Shown here one piece after another: positions 12,097-25,000 of a stretch of DNA of 64,000 nucleotides. The notes under the pieces are model-generated. The model was not told the origin of the DNA, searched no databases, and worked only from the letters and a program-made list of their open reading frames with translations. The position numbers and the translations under genes are program-made. Origin of the DNA: Magnolia sinica (lineage: Eukaryota; Streptophyta; Magnoliopsida; Magnoliales; Magnoliaceae); NCBI RefSeq assembly GCF_029962835.1, contig NC_080574.1:37887501-37951500 (forward strand), given 5' to 3'. Each line of letters begins with the position of its first letter. Position 1 is the first letter of the stretch.

Positions 12097-12958
12097 TGTG
12101 ACCAAATAAGCCTTGGCAATCTCTTAAAGTGTGCCAACATGTGGCAGCCGCTCGGGAGTGGATCGGGCCAAGTGTAAACACTTATAATCACGTGACCCAC
12201 ATCCTACATTGTTTGACGTTATTTATTCCACATGTGTCCCTTTCGGATATAATGGTGGCCCTATCGGATTTAATGATATATATTTTCTACTTAGTTGGCA
12301 TGTTGTTGGGAAACAGCTGGCTGGATGAAAGCCCAACCAACTTCTGCCTATTCTTGATAAGCTCTCACAGACTGAACCTGATACAGTAGAGCATGAAGAA
12401 TCATGGTGAGATGCAGGTTATCTATCTACAAAACACATGGCAGGATAACATGAAAATCAGGTCCAACCATATATATCACAGTGGGCCCCACAGTCAGGGG
12501 TCCCACCCATCTGGGTGGATATGGGAGTCTCACCCAATCCGCTCCCCTTAGAAGGGATATTTTATATCTCAAAAATAAATTATATTGGACAATCAATTTA
12601 ACTGATATATGTCCATTAAACTATTAAAAAACAAAATTAATGGTCAAATATGCAGTATGATAAATTATATAAAAAGCAATGGATAGGATTATCTCATGGG
12701 TTTAAAATTTTAAAGTTAAGCCATCCATGCTGATTCTAGTATATGGGTGGATCCGATTGATACATCACCCTGCCACGTGGCATGTGGAGAGATGGCTCTA
12801 CTACCATATTACTGTTCTCCTTGTTGTACCGGATCATAACCTACCTCAATGAAAAAATGCCGATTTAACGAAAAAAAAGGGAGCGAAATAAACCAACCTA
12901 CATATGTTCTACCCTCCAAAACAGAAAGGAAGAAATCGCCCTTCTAACAAACTGACAA
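12093..12958. other. Intergenic sequence upstream of the 13.1-kb gene
   Basis: No gene is supported. The region contains the phrases GTGGGCCCCACAG and TGGGTGGATATGGGAG near 12480-12535, which are repeat-like. The promoter of the downstream gene should lie at its 3' side, but I see no clear TATA element. Confidence 0.4.
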
Positions 12959-13089
12959 CTCGTACGGTAACGGAGATATCTATACAGAGAGAGAGAGAGA
13001 GCTGACAGAGGAGGAGGAAGAAGAAAGAGAATCAGATCTCTTCCAAGAACAGAGCATTGAAAAACAGAGAGGAAGAAAGGCAAGAAGCC
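12959..13089 (+). promoter_or_regulatory. Probable 5' leader of the small coiled-coil protein gene, with a (GA)n tract
   Basis: An unbroken purine-rich stretch, with GAGAGAGAGAGAGAG at about 12987-13001 and then AGGAGGAGGAAGAAGAAAG, leads straight to the ATG at 13090. GA-rich leaders are common in plant housekeeping genes. The transcription start cannot be set from sequence alone. Confidence 0.5.
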
Positions 13090-16000
13090 ATGGAAGCAGC
13101 AGAAGGAAAACCGGATGCCCAGCTCTTTCAGCTCCTCACCAATCTCCTTCACCAGGTTTTCAATCAAAATCCTTTCTCTTTCATTTCGTTTTTTCACTAG
13201 ATTTGTCTGTTTATTTACTTGTTTGGTTTGGGTATTGAATTTGAAGTCGGAAGAGGCGAATCCGTTGACGGGGACCTTTTTTTAGTTTTCAATTTATTTA
13301 TTTTTGTCCTTTGGTTGTGTGATGTTTTGGATTGGTTTCTGTATGTGGGTTTTGGTTTTTCTGTTTGATCGTCGTGATTTCTTTCCCAGTAGAACTGGAA
13401 TTGGTATTGCATGCGATCTTGTTTGGGATGGATTTTGTGGGAAATTCTGATGTGGGTATTTTGATTTGTAGAGGATGAGGGCTGTTTGGGTGTGGAATTG
13501 CTCAATTTCGATTCAGTTATTATTTATTGTTTGGTATGGAACTGGTAGTTACTAATAGAAGCTTGTTGGTCACTGAAATCAAGTGCTTTTTCTGAATGAG
13601 GAAATATACAATGCTTCAGCATGCATTCTGTAAAGGTGGGGCATCTTTCACAGTGGATGGGCGAAGAACCCTAAATCCCCTGGCCATTCAATCAGTGGAA
13701 TTTTCTCCCATGTCGCATGGGTTGTGTCTATATATTGTTTTTAAGCAATTGTTAACCTGGAAGACTTTTTGGGGCATCCCCTATCCAAGGTGGGACCCAT
13801 CATGTCGGATCAGAGAACCATGGCCCTCAATTGTATGTAGTGGACACATCAGGAAACCTTACATCCCGATGCATCTATTGGTCACTCGGTTTGTTTTCTG
13901 TTGTGCGGGCGTGCTGGAATCAATACAACGGCTCGATCCAAACTGATCAACTTCGACCCCAAGTGCCAAAATAAGCAGATACATCCAATATGAACGTATA
14001 TGACTAGATTCTATGAAGATCGGTCGCTTACTCAGCCACTTGTAGAAGTTTATAACGATAAGGCTATAATCGGAGGGCAAGGTTCTTCCTCCGAAGATGG
14101 GTTACTTTGTGCCTTTCATAAGAAATGACTTTCAGAATACCAATGCAAATCAAACAAAAGAAAAAACTCACAATCGGTCACTAGGAGTAACCGCAAGAAT
14201 GCATCTCTTAAAAGAAGTGCTTGGTATTGGATAAAGAACAAATCTAGCGTATGAGCGTATACTTGGATTATAATTAAAGATAATGTCTAAGAATTACCAC
14301 TACTCCTAGGATAAGATGAGATAAAAGATAAATTGATAGATTTGATCGATTGTTGTTGGTTGGTTGTTTTTTTAAGATAATCATTCTCTATCACATTCCT
14401 CTGCTATTTATAGATTTCTGTTGTAGCTTATTCTTTCAGATCCTTATTCTATTATTGCAACGGTTACAACAGTCCAAAAGCCTTTCTAGATTTTTCTCTT
14501 CTCTAATTCCTTCTTTTAATACATTTCTCTTTACGACGGTTCCACCGTCGGCCAAATTTTCTTCCTTTTCTCGGCCATTGGTTCAGCTTTCGTATGCCTT
14601 TTGGCATCTCTTTCCGTTTCTAGACGCCTATCGGCCGCTTGTTCTGCTTCCGTACGCCTCTCGACCACTCGTTCCGCTTCTGGACACCTCTCGATTGCTT
14701 TTTCCGCTTCCAAACGCCTCTCGACCGCTTGTTCTACTTTGTATGCCTCTCAGTTGCTTGGTCCGTTTCTGGACACCTCTCGGCCACTTGGTTTGCTTTC
14801 GGACACTTCTTAGCCGCTCGGTCTGCTTTCGGACACATCTCAGCCGCCTCTGGATTCCTCTCGACCACTTAGTTTGCTTTTGAATACCTCTCAGCTGATC
14901 TCTATCTTATCATCCTGTCAGTTGTGATTCCGTAAAACGCACTTCAAATATTCTTGAAGATCTTTAACATGCTATGTCTTTCCCTTGCTATAACACGTGT
15001 CCTTTCTAATTGGGTTTTCCAAGAACAGTAAAAAATATGGTACAATAGCATCTTGACCAAATAAGTCCTCCACATTTACTTTATTTGACACTATTAACTA
15101 TGAAAGTTTGCAACTTTATTTTTTTGCACATCCATTTATTTTGTTTGGTGCTACTTCCTATTTATCTCCATCATTGCCTCCTTTCGCTGTTCTAGTTGGG
15201 TTTCCATAACTCTCTTTACTTATTTATCGGATTCCTTAACTTTCCTTAAAACAAAGCAACTGGCTATCTTGGTTGGGTTGTCAGATTATCTATCAGTCGA
15301 CTTGGAGTTAGACTCATTTTGAGTTTCAGCTGAATCCTAAGGCCATGTTTGGTTGCCAGTTAAAAATGAATTCATTTCATTTTAGTTAATGGTAATTATG
15401 TATTAGAGATCATGGTTTATGTAGTTGTGGGTTGTCAACATTATTTTTAAGTGTAGGAGGATCCACACGCAGAAAGTAGGAGAAGAAAAAACAACGATAG
15501 TCAACACCACATGCAAAGATCCGGTCAAGAGGCATCACATGCTATCATTGCAATTCATGCAAAGAGAAGAAGCTTTCTCAACGTCTCTCGACAAGATATA
15601 AAAAAGTTACACATCCCACACAGAGCTTATCCATAACCTAGTTTAGACACCCCGCTTAGCAACTAGTTGTCTAGAACATTTAATTGGCTTGGATTAAGAA
15701 GTGGGTCTCGACCTATTACTCCAATTTTGCAGGGATTAAATACAATAGGATCAGTCTTCAGCTTCACATTGGTGAAATGGAAGAACAAGCTATATTTTGA
15801 ATGTGCATGGATTACGCGTGACGAATCAAAAAGATCGGATCCAGACCTGTACTACTTGTATGAAGTATCCAACTCATGGATTCGAGTTCTTTTAACTAAA
15901 GGGGAATTTCGTAAGCCCACGGCCCACCGTGGGCCCAACATGTGCTGATTTCGGGTTGTCTGTTGCAAGATTTGCGGCCTAAATGTTAGAAATCACATTT

Positions 16001-19000
16001 ACCAATGTTGGAAGATAAGCCGGCTGATGTGGATATTGAAGATTTTGGGGGTATTTAGTAGATTTGTTTTTGCTATTTTAGGTCAGATCTTTGTTGGTGG
16101 ATTTTTATTATCTTAAATAAATTATAGTTTGATTGGAAATCAAATAAAAGATTGATTTGGAACCAATCTAATAGTTGGGGGATTTTCATTAAAGATTCAT
16201 AAGGATTGTGTTTAGGGTCGGGGGGTTTAAGCGATGGGCATTGAATTTTTATTTTTATTTATTTATTTATTTATTTTTTAAAAGTCGTTGTAAGGAGAAG
16301 TTTCAATTTCAATAAAGTTGCTCATTACTCTCTACTCAAACATTCTTGTGAGTATACTCTTGGCCATTCTTGTGATTCGGGTATCGACATCTCATTGAAC
16401 CAATGATTAGCTTGCACCATTGGCTAAGGAGATCGCCTCACCCTCTTTGGGGTTTTGGAGCAACGGCTCCGGTAGCCGCAAGTGGGAGGGTTCATTAGTT
16501 CTCTCTTCCTTCACAGGGTCCCCATCCTTAGTCCTATGACTCCTATCAAAGAGAAAGGCCAAGACCCCCCATTGTAGACTCAACAGAGTTCTAAGACATT
16601 CGAACTGCAACATTGTATTTGCTAAGTTTCTGCTCTATTTACTTACATTTGATCTCATAAGATCAGGAGAGTAGTAGAGAAATGGAGAATTGTGCTAGGA
16701 TTTGAGAGCTCTTGAACTCTCCCCATCCTAAGCTAAGGAGATCGCTTCACCCTCTTGGGGTTTTCTAGTGATGGCTCTAATAACCACAGATGGGAGGTAT
16801 CATTAGTTCTCTCTTCCTTCCCGAGGTCCTTGTCCTTAGTCCAATTAGGGGGAAAGGTAAAGGACCTCACTGTTGTAGAGCTCAAAGACATTGGAGACAA
16901 TGGAGTTCTGAGACAGTGGAATCACTACATTCCATTTGCTTATGTTTTTTACTTCATTACTTCCATTTGCTTAATTTTCTGCACCTCAAAACTCGTATTA
17001 TATCAATTACATTTTCCCACTAAGTAGAGACCGCGCTCACCATGAGTGGGGAAAGGTGCATGTCACCTTCCCCATTACCGAGGCCCTTATTTGGAGTTCT
17101 CAGGAAGCAAGACCACGATATTTGGAGTTGTTCTTTCAAACACATTTTCCTTCATGTGGAACCCACGTTGGGCTCACATGTGACCATGTGGGATCCACAC
17201 TTGTGATCCCGTAGGACTTGGAATCTACCCACATCACTAAGTTTTAGAATCTTGATTCTATCTAAGGGGAAGTATGTCTTATCGGTTGAATGAGAGTATC
17301 CTATAGCATCTAGTGTGCATTCTTTACACAGGTGATGTTGCCATATGTGCGGATATGTGCTTTTAGGTTCAGCATCAATATCAATAGGAAAAACAACACT
17401 AGAAAATCAATGGAGGAAATGTAGATTTAATTAAGGAGTTCAGTGGAGATGGTAGGTAAGGTTGACAAGGGTTTGAGACAGCCCATCTGTACTCCTAGCC
17501 CTGGTGGGCCTGGCTGGGTCTAAAAAATTCAGGCCTGATTCATAATCATGCCAGGCTGAGGACACGGTCATTGGTCTCTCAGGTGCAAGCTGAACCTGAC
17601 CAGGCCCATTCACACCCACGTGTTGGATTTGGAGAAAAGATTACCTGATCTGCATTGTTGTGGTTTTTGCCTTGCACTTCATGCAGAAACCTTTAGTTTT
17701 CTTTATCATTTATTCCCGAAAGGGAGAAATTTTATAACAGAAGGAAGAAATCAGGGAGAATCAAATTGCTGCAATATGCAGTAAATGAAGTCTCCAGGAT
17801 TTTCTTTTGAAAAAAAGAAGAAGTCTTGAGGACTGCAATGGAGTTATATAATCCTGAAGTTTGCCATTAGAGAATCTTTGTTGAACTACCACCCTTGAGA
17901 TTCATCATTCCATTTTGGTATTACCCAAAATGGCTGTTCCCATCTTTCCATAATGAAGTCTGCACTAAACTATGGAATTTGAACTTTAGTAGCCATTTTC
18001 AGTTGTGCAAGAGAACCTAGAGCTTCTCTATCTGAGAGGGGTTTTGCTTTTTCCCAAGTTCTTTTGTGTCAGAACTCAGAAGAAAGAAACATCTGTTCCT
18101 GTGAAGAAGAGAAATCAAGGGTCTGCATCCATACTGGCTGAACTGAAAGCTCAAGTTTTGAGTCTATCGGGTCTGCACGAGCTTGATGTTTTTATACATG
18201 GGAAGTCCCATTCCTCTACTTGGTTGTCCAGTTCAATCTATATGAATCTGGATATCCACTAGGGCTGCAACTTGGCTTCGGGTCAGCCGGAACCTGATTG
18301 ACCCCGATCCAAGTTAGGGTAAGGCTTGTTCGTCAAGGTCCTGGGATTGGGTTCGGGTTGGAAAATGCCCACCCAATTTGAATTCGGGTTGGATTCTGGT
18401 TGAGCAAATTCGTTTTGGGTTTGGTCGGGTTGGGAATAATCACATGTATTTGGGTCAGGTCTGATTGTATCGGGTTGGGTCAAGTATAAAGGACTTTGGG
18501 TTGGGCACCTTGGGTTGGAATTCTGGTTGGGTCGGGTTGTCGATCGGGTCCTCTTGAGGTCGGGTTGGGCTCGGATTGACCCTCAACCCGAACGAACCCG
18601 CCTGAGCTGCGTTCCTAATATCCACCTATCATTTCCGTCTATGAGTTTGTGTAGCTAACTATATCAAGATCTATCTGGCGCCACGTCGTGGTGTTCCTTA
18701 TTTTGAGCTTCAACCAAAATTGAACACATGGTACACCAGTCGATTGGATGGGTACTACTATTGATTGGCAATGTTAGAGAAAATAAAAAATCTCGCCAAT
18801 CGGACAATTTAACCATCGAATCATTAACTTTCAAATTGACAATAGAAAAGAATAGTGATAATTTTTTTTTCTTTTTCTTTTGAAGGATAAAAGAATAGCG
18901 AAAATGGTCAGCATTGAATATGAAAAGGTCCACAAATCTGATGAGTAGGATATTCCAATCTAAGTTATTTGTTGACAGTAGTCCATCCATGGTGGGACAC

Positions 19001-22000
19001 CCTACAAATGTCCAGATCATAGAATGCTTGCCATGTGCCTAACTCGATGAAGCATGCCACATAAGGAAATTGGTGCGCTGTATGTAGGCCAGATTTGCCC
19101 TTCTCTATTTGTGTTTCTATGTTATTCTTCACTATACATAGGAAAGATCATGCTGTTGAGGTTCATTAAGCACCTGCCATTTGGCTCTTGGTCTTGGCTA
19201 TGATAGAACTCACAACATTCATGGCTCTAAGAAATCTCATAAGAACAGAGGGAGTAAGTTATCACTGTTTAGTTGTAGTGACAGTTTACTCCTACACCCC
19301 CCCCCACCCCCCCCCCCCCCCCCCTTTTCTCCTTCCTCCCTAATCTCTTACTTCAACTTGGTACTAGAGCTCACTGTTCCTGAGCTTATCAACGTCAATC
19401 TCAATGGAGCCCATTGACAATGTCATCAGGCGGTACTACTTGTTTTGTGGATTGTTTTGATGTGATGCTCGAGTTGGGTGATCATTTATGGTAAAGTGTA
19501 GATGAATGGTAGCTGTTTGGGTAAATCTTGGGGTTGTTTTGTGTTTGGCTGAGATGAACTTCTTCCACCATGGACTGCACATGGAGTATTTTGCAATTTT
19601 CTGAAAAATTTGGGATTTGTTTACTAGAAATGTTTATTCATTGAGGAACTGTAGTGTGTTGGAGGTGATCTTGCTGTTCACTATCCCTGTTTTGAAGCAT
19701 TATTGCAATTCGCATGTCTATGTGTACCAAGTCTTATTGTGGTAGTTCGGGTGTGGTACAACTACATTTTTTATTATCCAGTGTGATGGGTGCAGAGTTC
19801 TTTTTTTTTTTTTTTTGTTGTTGTTGTAGTTGAGTATCATGGAGAAACATAGTTCATATAATGGTAGAGTACCTGAGTATTATGGAGAAACGTAATACTC
19901 AAGGTAAAGGAGGCAGTGGCAGTATTATGGAGAAACATAGTTCATATAATGGAGGGCGTGGAGCTCAAGGTAAAGGAAGCAGTGGCAGGTTTCAAGGCTG
20001 ATCATATCGTGGTGTACGATCAGGTGGAGACAGTTTTGGCCGTGGTGATTTGATATCTTCGAGTTGTGTTATCAAATGTCTAGCCAAAAAAGTTACTGCT
20101 CCAAAAAGCCATTGTTTGGTTGCTCTTGAAGGTGCATTCTCATCACATCATAATAACTTTGGCTGGTCAGATATATCTGCTTCTACTCATCTGGTGTCTT
20201 CTTCCCCTACAAGTTCGTCCTGGATCATTGATTCTAGTGCATCCAATCATATGACAGGTAAGACCTATTTCAGCTGTCACTCTTCATTGCTTATGTCTCA
20301 TAGTTGTGTTATAATCTCTGATGGTTTCTTATACTTGGGTTGAAGGAACTGGAATGATTAACCTCTCTCCCTCAATGGCTCTGTCCTCTATTCCACATGT
20401 TCCCCAATTGCCTACTAATCTCGTCTATGGGTAGTCTTACAAAACTACTTTAACATTCTTCCCTTCTCTGTATTTGAGGATTTGGTGGCGATGAGAGTGG
20501 TAGTTCTTAGATCTTCAAGCAATTTTGGATCAGCTTTCTAGATTTCAGGTTGAAAGAAGTCAAATAAAGAGTGAATTATGTGTTGGCATCATCCCTTGGG
20601 ACATTCCTACCGATAGTTTGAGATTGTTACTTTCTTTTTTAGTCAAGCCAAGTGATGATCGTGGTCTTTTGTGTGAAATGTATTTACTTGCAAAACATTG
20701 TCTAACATCATATTCGAGTAGTGTTAATAAAAGATGCAAGGTTCCTTCTATTCACTCTGTGTAGTGTTCCTTTTCACTTTTTCATCCATTACCATCTTAT
20801 CCTCGTGCACTTCTTCTGGATATGAATGTTTTGATAGTGTCTATGGGCTGATGCGGTCCTTAGTGCTACATAATTAATAGAATACCATCTAGGATCCTGG
20901 ATGGTAAGGCTGATTCAACTCTTACAACCTAATAAATAACTTTCTTTCTTTACTTCCAAGGTGTTTTGGCGTGTGTTTTGTTTGTCCCCAGTATTCATTA
21001 GGACAAGTGGGATGCCAAGGCCATTAAATGTATCTTTTTAGGTTAAGTTGCACAAAGGAATACAAGTGTTATTCCGTGGGCATTCTTGGCAAACATTTGT
21101 TTTGATGGATGTTACTTTTTTTGAGGATGTTCCCTTTTATTCATCTCAAGGGGAGTCTAAATCCTCTGAACCTTAGGAGAAGTCTAGTTTGCCTCTTCCC
21201 ACCCCCCAACAACAACAACAACAACGAGCAGGGGAGTTGAAGACATTCATTCAAAGAAAGAACATAGATAATGTGCCACAAATCAAGGGTTCTTGTCAAT
21301 CTTAAGTTCCAGCATCGAGTATGTCCTACAATCATAATCTTGATGATGTTCCTATTGCATTATTTAAAGCAAAATGATCATGCACAACTCATCCCATTTC
21401 GAATTTCATTTTCATATGATTCCCTCTCATCATCACATTGTGCTTTTTTGTCCTCCATCTGTATTCTGTGCTGTCAAGTGTCAGACATGCTGTCTTTCAA
21501 TCTGAGGGGAAAAGTGCTATGTTGGACAAAATGAAAGCTCTCAAAACAGATAAAACCTAAGAACTTGCTCCATTGCCTCTGGGAGAAAACATAATGCAAT
21601 CTAAGTGGGCTTTCCCCGTCAAGTACAAGCCCAATAGAGAGGTGAAGTGCTACAAACCCTCGGACCCATGGAGTAGACTTTCCTAAGACTAAGCCTCAGT
21701 TGCAAAATTGAATTCTATGCCTATATTGCTTTCTCGAGCTACAAATATCTCTTAGCCCTTGCATCAATTGGATGTAAAAAAAGCATTTTCCATGGAGATA
21801 TTCAGGAAGTGTGCATGGCACCGCCACCTTGATTTCTTCCATCTACTGGAAACATTCCTTTGTGCAAACTTCGCAAGTCAATTTATGGTCTAAAGAAATT
21901 GCCATGAGCTTAACTTGAACACTAGCAATGCCATGTTTGTAGTTTGGGTATAGTTGAAGTAGTACAGATCATACTCTGTTCTTCAGGAGAGGAGTTGATT

Positions 22001-25000
22001 CACTATTATTATTGTTTATGTTGATGATATTCTTGTTACCGGCGATTGTATTGAAGGAATTCAATTACTAAAGACGTTTCTAAGGAATATGACATTAAAG
22101 ACTTTGGATATCTTAGATACTTTTTGGGCATTGAGGTAACTTAGACCACAATGGGGCAGAGTCATTTCTCAAGGGAAGTATACTTCTGATCATTTGCATG
22201 ACTGTGGTCATTTGGGAGCTGACCCGGGGATACTCTGATTGAATAGAATCATTGTCTCCAGCTTGATAGTGGTGAGTTGCTACCAGATACATGATTGTAT
22301 CAGCAACATGGTGTAAAAGAAGAGAAAAAAAATTGGTTACGTAAGGATAATTGCTATGGCACAGGGAACATGGCTATTGGCATGTCCTATGCGAGGAATG
22401 CTAATTGTAATTGTTGTGGCTTATTGCTCAACAATTAGATTCTGACGGTAGCTGGGCACCATGATGGATGGGCAATAGCCCAAAAGCAGGGCAGCCTGAC
22501 ACTGCCACCCTCTCAATTTGAGGGAATCAATGATGCTACCCAGTGTTAGGTCCTGTTCTAGTTGCATGCTTACATTCGTCCAATTGGACTACTTTGAGCT
22601 GTGGCCCATTTATGATGGGGCCCACCAGAAAGCAGTCCAAATCTTCTCAGATAGTCTGACGATGCTAACCACCTGATTGAGGGAATTAACACCCAACACC
22701 CATAATTGTGTCAAATTCCAATCGCATGGTTAAAGTCATCTAATTTACCTGATTTTGGGGTCAGGGCCCATTCAAGTGGGGGCCTCTAGATAGCAGTCCA
22801 GATCTTGCCATGTGTCTGGTGGGAAGTTGTGCATGATAAGGGCATATAATAATTGATGCAGATTGCGTCCTACCCCTGCTAGTCTCTAGTCACGAATGGG
22901 CAGTTCTGTGGGCAGGCCTACTGTGATGTGTCTGTTTATCTACGCCATCCATCCCTTCTCTCAGATCATTTTAAGGCATGTGCACAAAAATGAAGCAGAT
23001 CCAATGCTCAAGTGGACCACACCACAGGTGACTCTTGCATTTAATGCAAACCAAGCTTATTATTTGGTGTGGTCTGCTTGAGCATTGGATCTGCCTCATT
23101 TTTGTGCACATACCTTAAAATGATCTGAGAGAAGGGATGGACGGCGTGGATAAATAGATACATCATGGTGGGCCCACCCACAGAACTGCCCGTTCGTGGC
23201 TAGAGACGGGTGGGGGTAGGATGCAATCCATGTCCTATAATAATAGTCTATGCACAATTAGCATTTCTTAGAAGTAGCCGACAACGACTTGATATAATGT
23301 GATATAAAATACTTGGAAAATGTATTCAAGGTTTACTTTAATATAATGCATCTGGGCCACCTGAACGTTCATTCAAGACCCAGATTGGTCCCATTGATGG
23401 TTGATTGTGTGATCAGGCCCATCCAGGTTCAGATTGCATATATGGCCAGATTAGGCCCATACAAGGGTCTAGATATCAGAATGAGCCATTCGGCCATTTA
23501 GTTTGGAATCGAGCTTATCCAACCATCTAAATTGATGATCTGGACCACATTAAGGGCCCAGATTGAGGCTATTGATGATCTGGACCAGGTCTAGGGCTCA
23601 ATGATAGATCAGGACCAATTCAATGGTCCTATTGGACCATGAGACCCACAGATCCATTTTAAATGGCTTCAATTGTTACTGGTTGGACGGTGGGGCTACT
23701 GGTTCAACCTTACAATATCATTAGCCCTATATACCAGCCATACAATATCTTTGGAGGCTTTGTACAGTTCACACAAGCTAACAAGTCTATACAATTCATA
23801 TAGACGTGAGATATGCTTGAGAATTTTGACTCTTTATAGGCATCCTTGTTTGATATTAGTTTATGTTTTCTATTTGCTGTTGGAAAGGATATTCCTGGTT
23901 TAATTTAGTAAAATTAGGGGGCGTTTTTGGCTGCAAAAAAAGTTAGTCTTGTACACGTTGTTTGCAACATATAGAGCTATTCCTAGTTTGTCAAGCTTCT
24001 CTTTGCATGGTTACCAAGGAAAGATGGACATGTTGTCTCTACACGGAGAACAGCTTCTCTATAAAGGGGGTTAAGACATACTATCAGAGGCGTCCATGAT
24101 GATAGGTCAATGGTTTAGTCCCGTTTGGTACACATGTGACACGTGTGCCACCGCCCATCTTCCAGCGCCCCACATATGCTATGTGTCACCCTCAATCACT
24201 CTACTTGTGCCACGTGCAAATGTGCACATGCGCCTCAGGTGCCACCGGTTGCTGCACATGTGCCAAATTTGCCACCATCGATCTTCAAGATCCCCACATG
24301 TGCCACCATCAATCTTCAAGCACACATGCGCCACCATCAATCTTCAATGCCTGACATGTGCCAATGAGCACATGTGCATTGTGCCACCATCATTCTTCAA
24401 GCTTCCATGTGCCACATGTGCTAGATGATCCTTCCTTGTTCTAGAGTGTTTGACAAATAGCATCTAGGATAGGGTGTCCGAGCAGAACTTTTGCCACTAC
24501 TATGCCCTAATGGGCCAATGGGATATTAGAATAGAGATCTTGTAGTGGTCTCTTTCTAGAAGCTTCTTGGAAGGGTATTGGAGCCTATAAATAGGGCTAC
24601 TGATTATTTGAATGAATAAAGTTGACCTTTTCTTTATATTGTTTTGCTGCGATGGAATTCTGATCTAGGAGCATGATTCTTCCAGTCTAGTGGTGCGGTG
24701 CCTCTAAATCCCCTTTGACGCGACTCCATAGGATTTCCTTTGTGGTGTGATCTAACGTACTAGTCCTTTACCTTGCGTTTATTCTATTTTCTGATGCAAG
24801 GTGAAGAGAGATTTAATTTTATGTCATAATCTTAGAGAGTTTAATCATCAAAATGATACGTATGTTCTTATAGTTCAGTTCTCTCAATTGTGAAAAATCA
24901 TAATGCCCATGTCAATATATCTCCAAAGCTCTAGCCACATCTGATCACACATGTTTTTATTAAAACATGCGTGTTGCAGACATAGATAATGCTACATATA

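Noticed and set aside
14350..14883. A 177-codon plus-strand frame, the longest in the window
   Set aside because: Half of it is the 36-bp minisatellite and the rest is LTR-like sequence; no motif is recognised.
19181..19417. Proline-rich frame
   Set aside because: It is the translation of a C homopolymer run.
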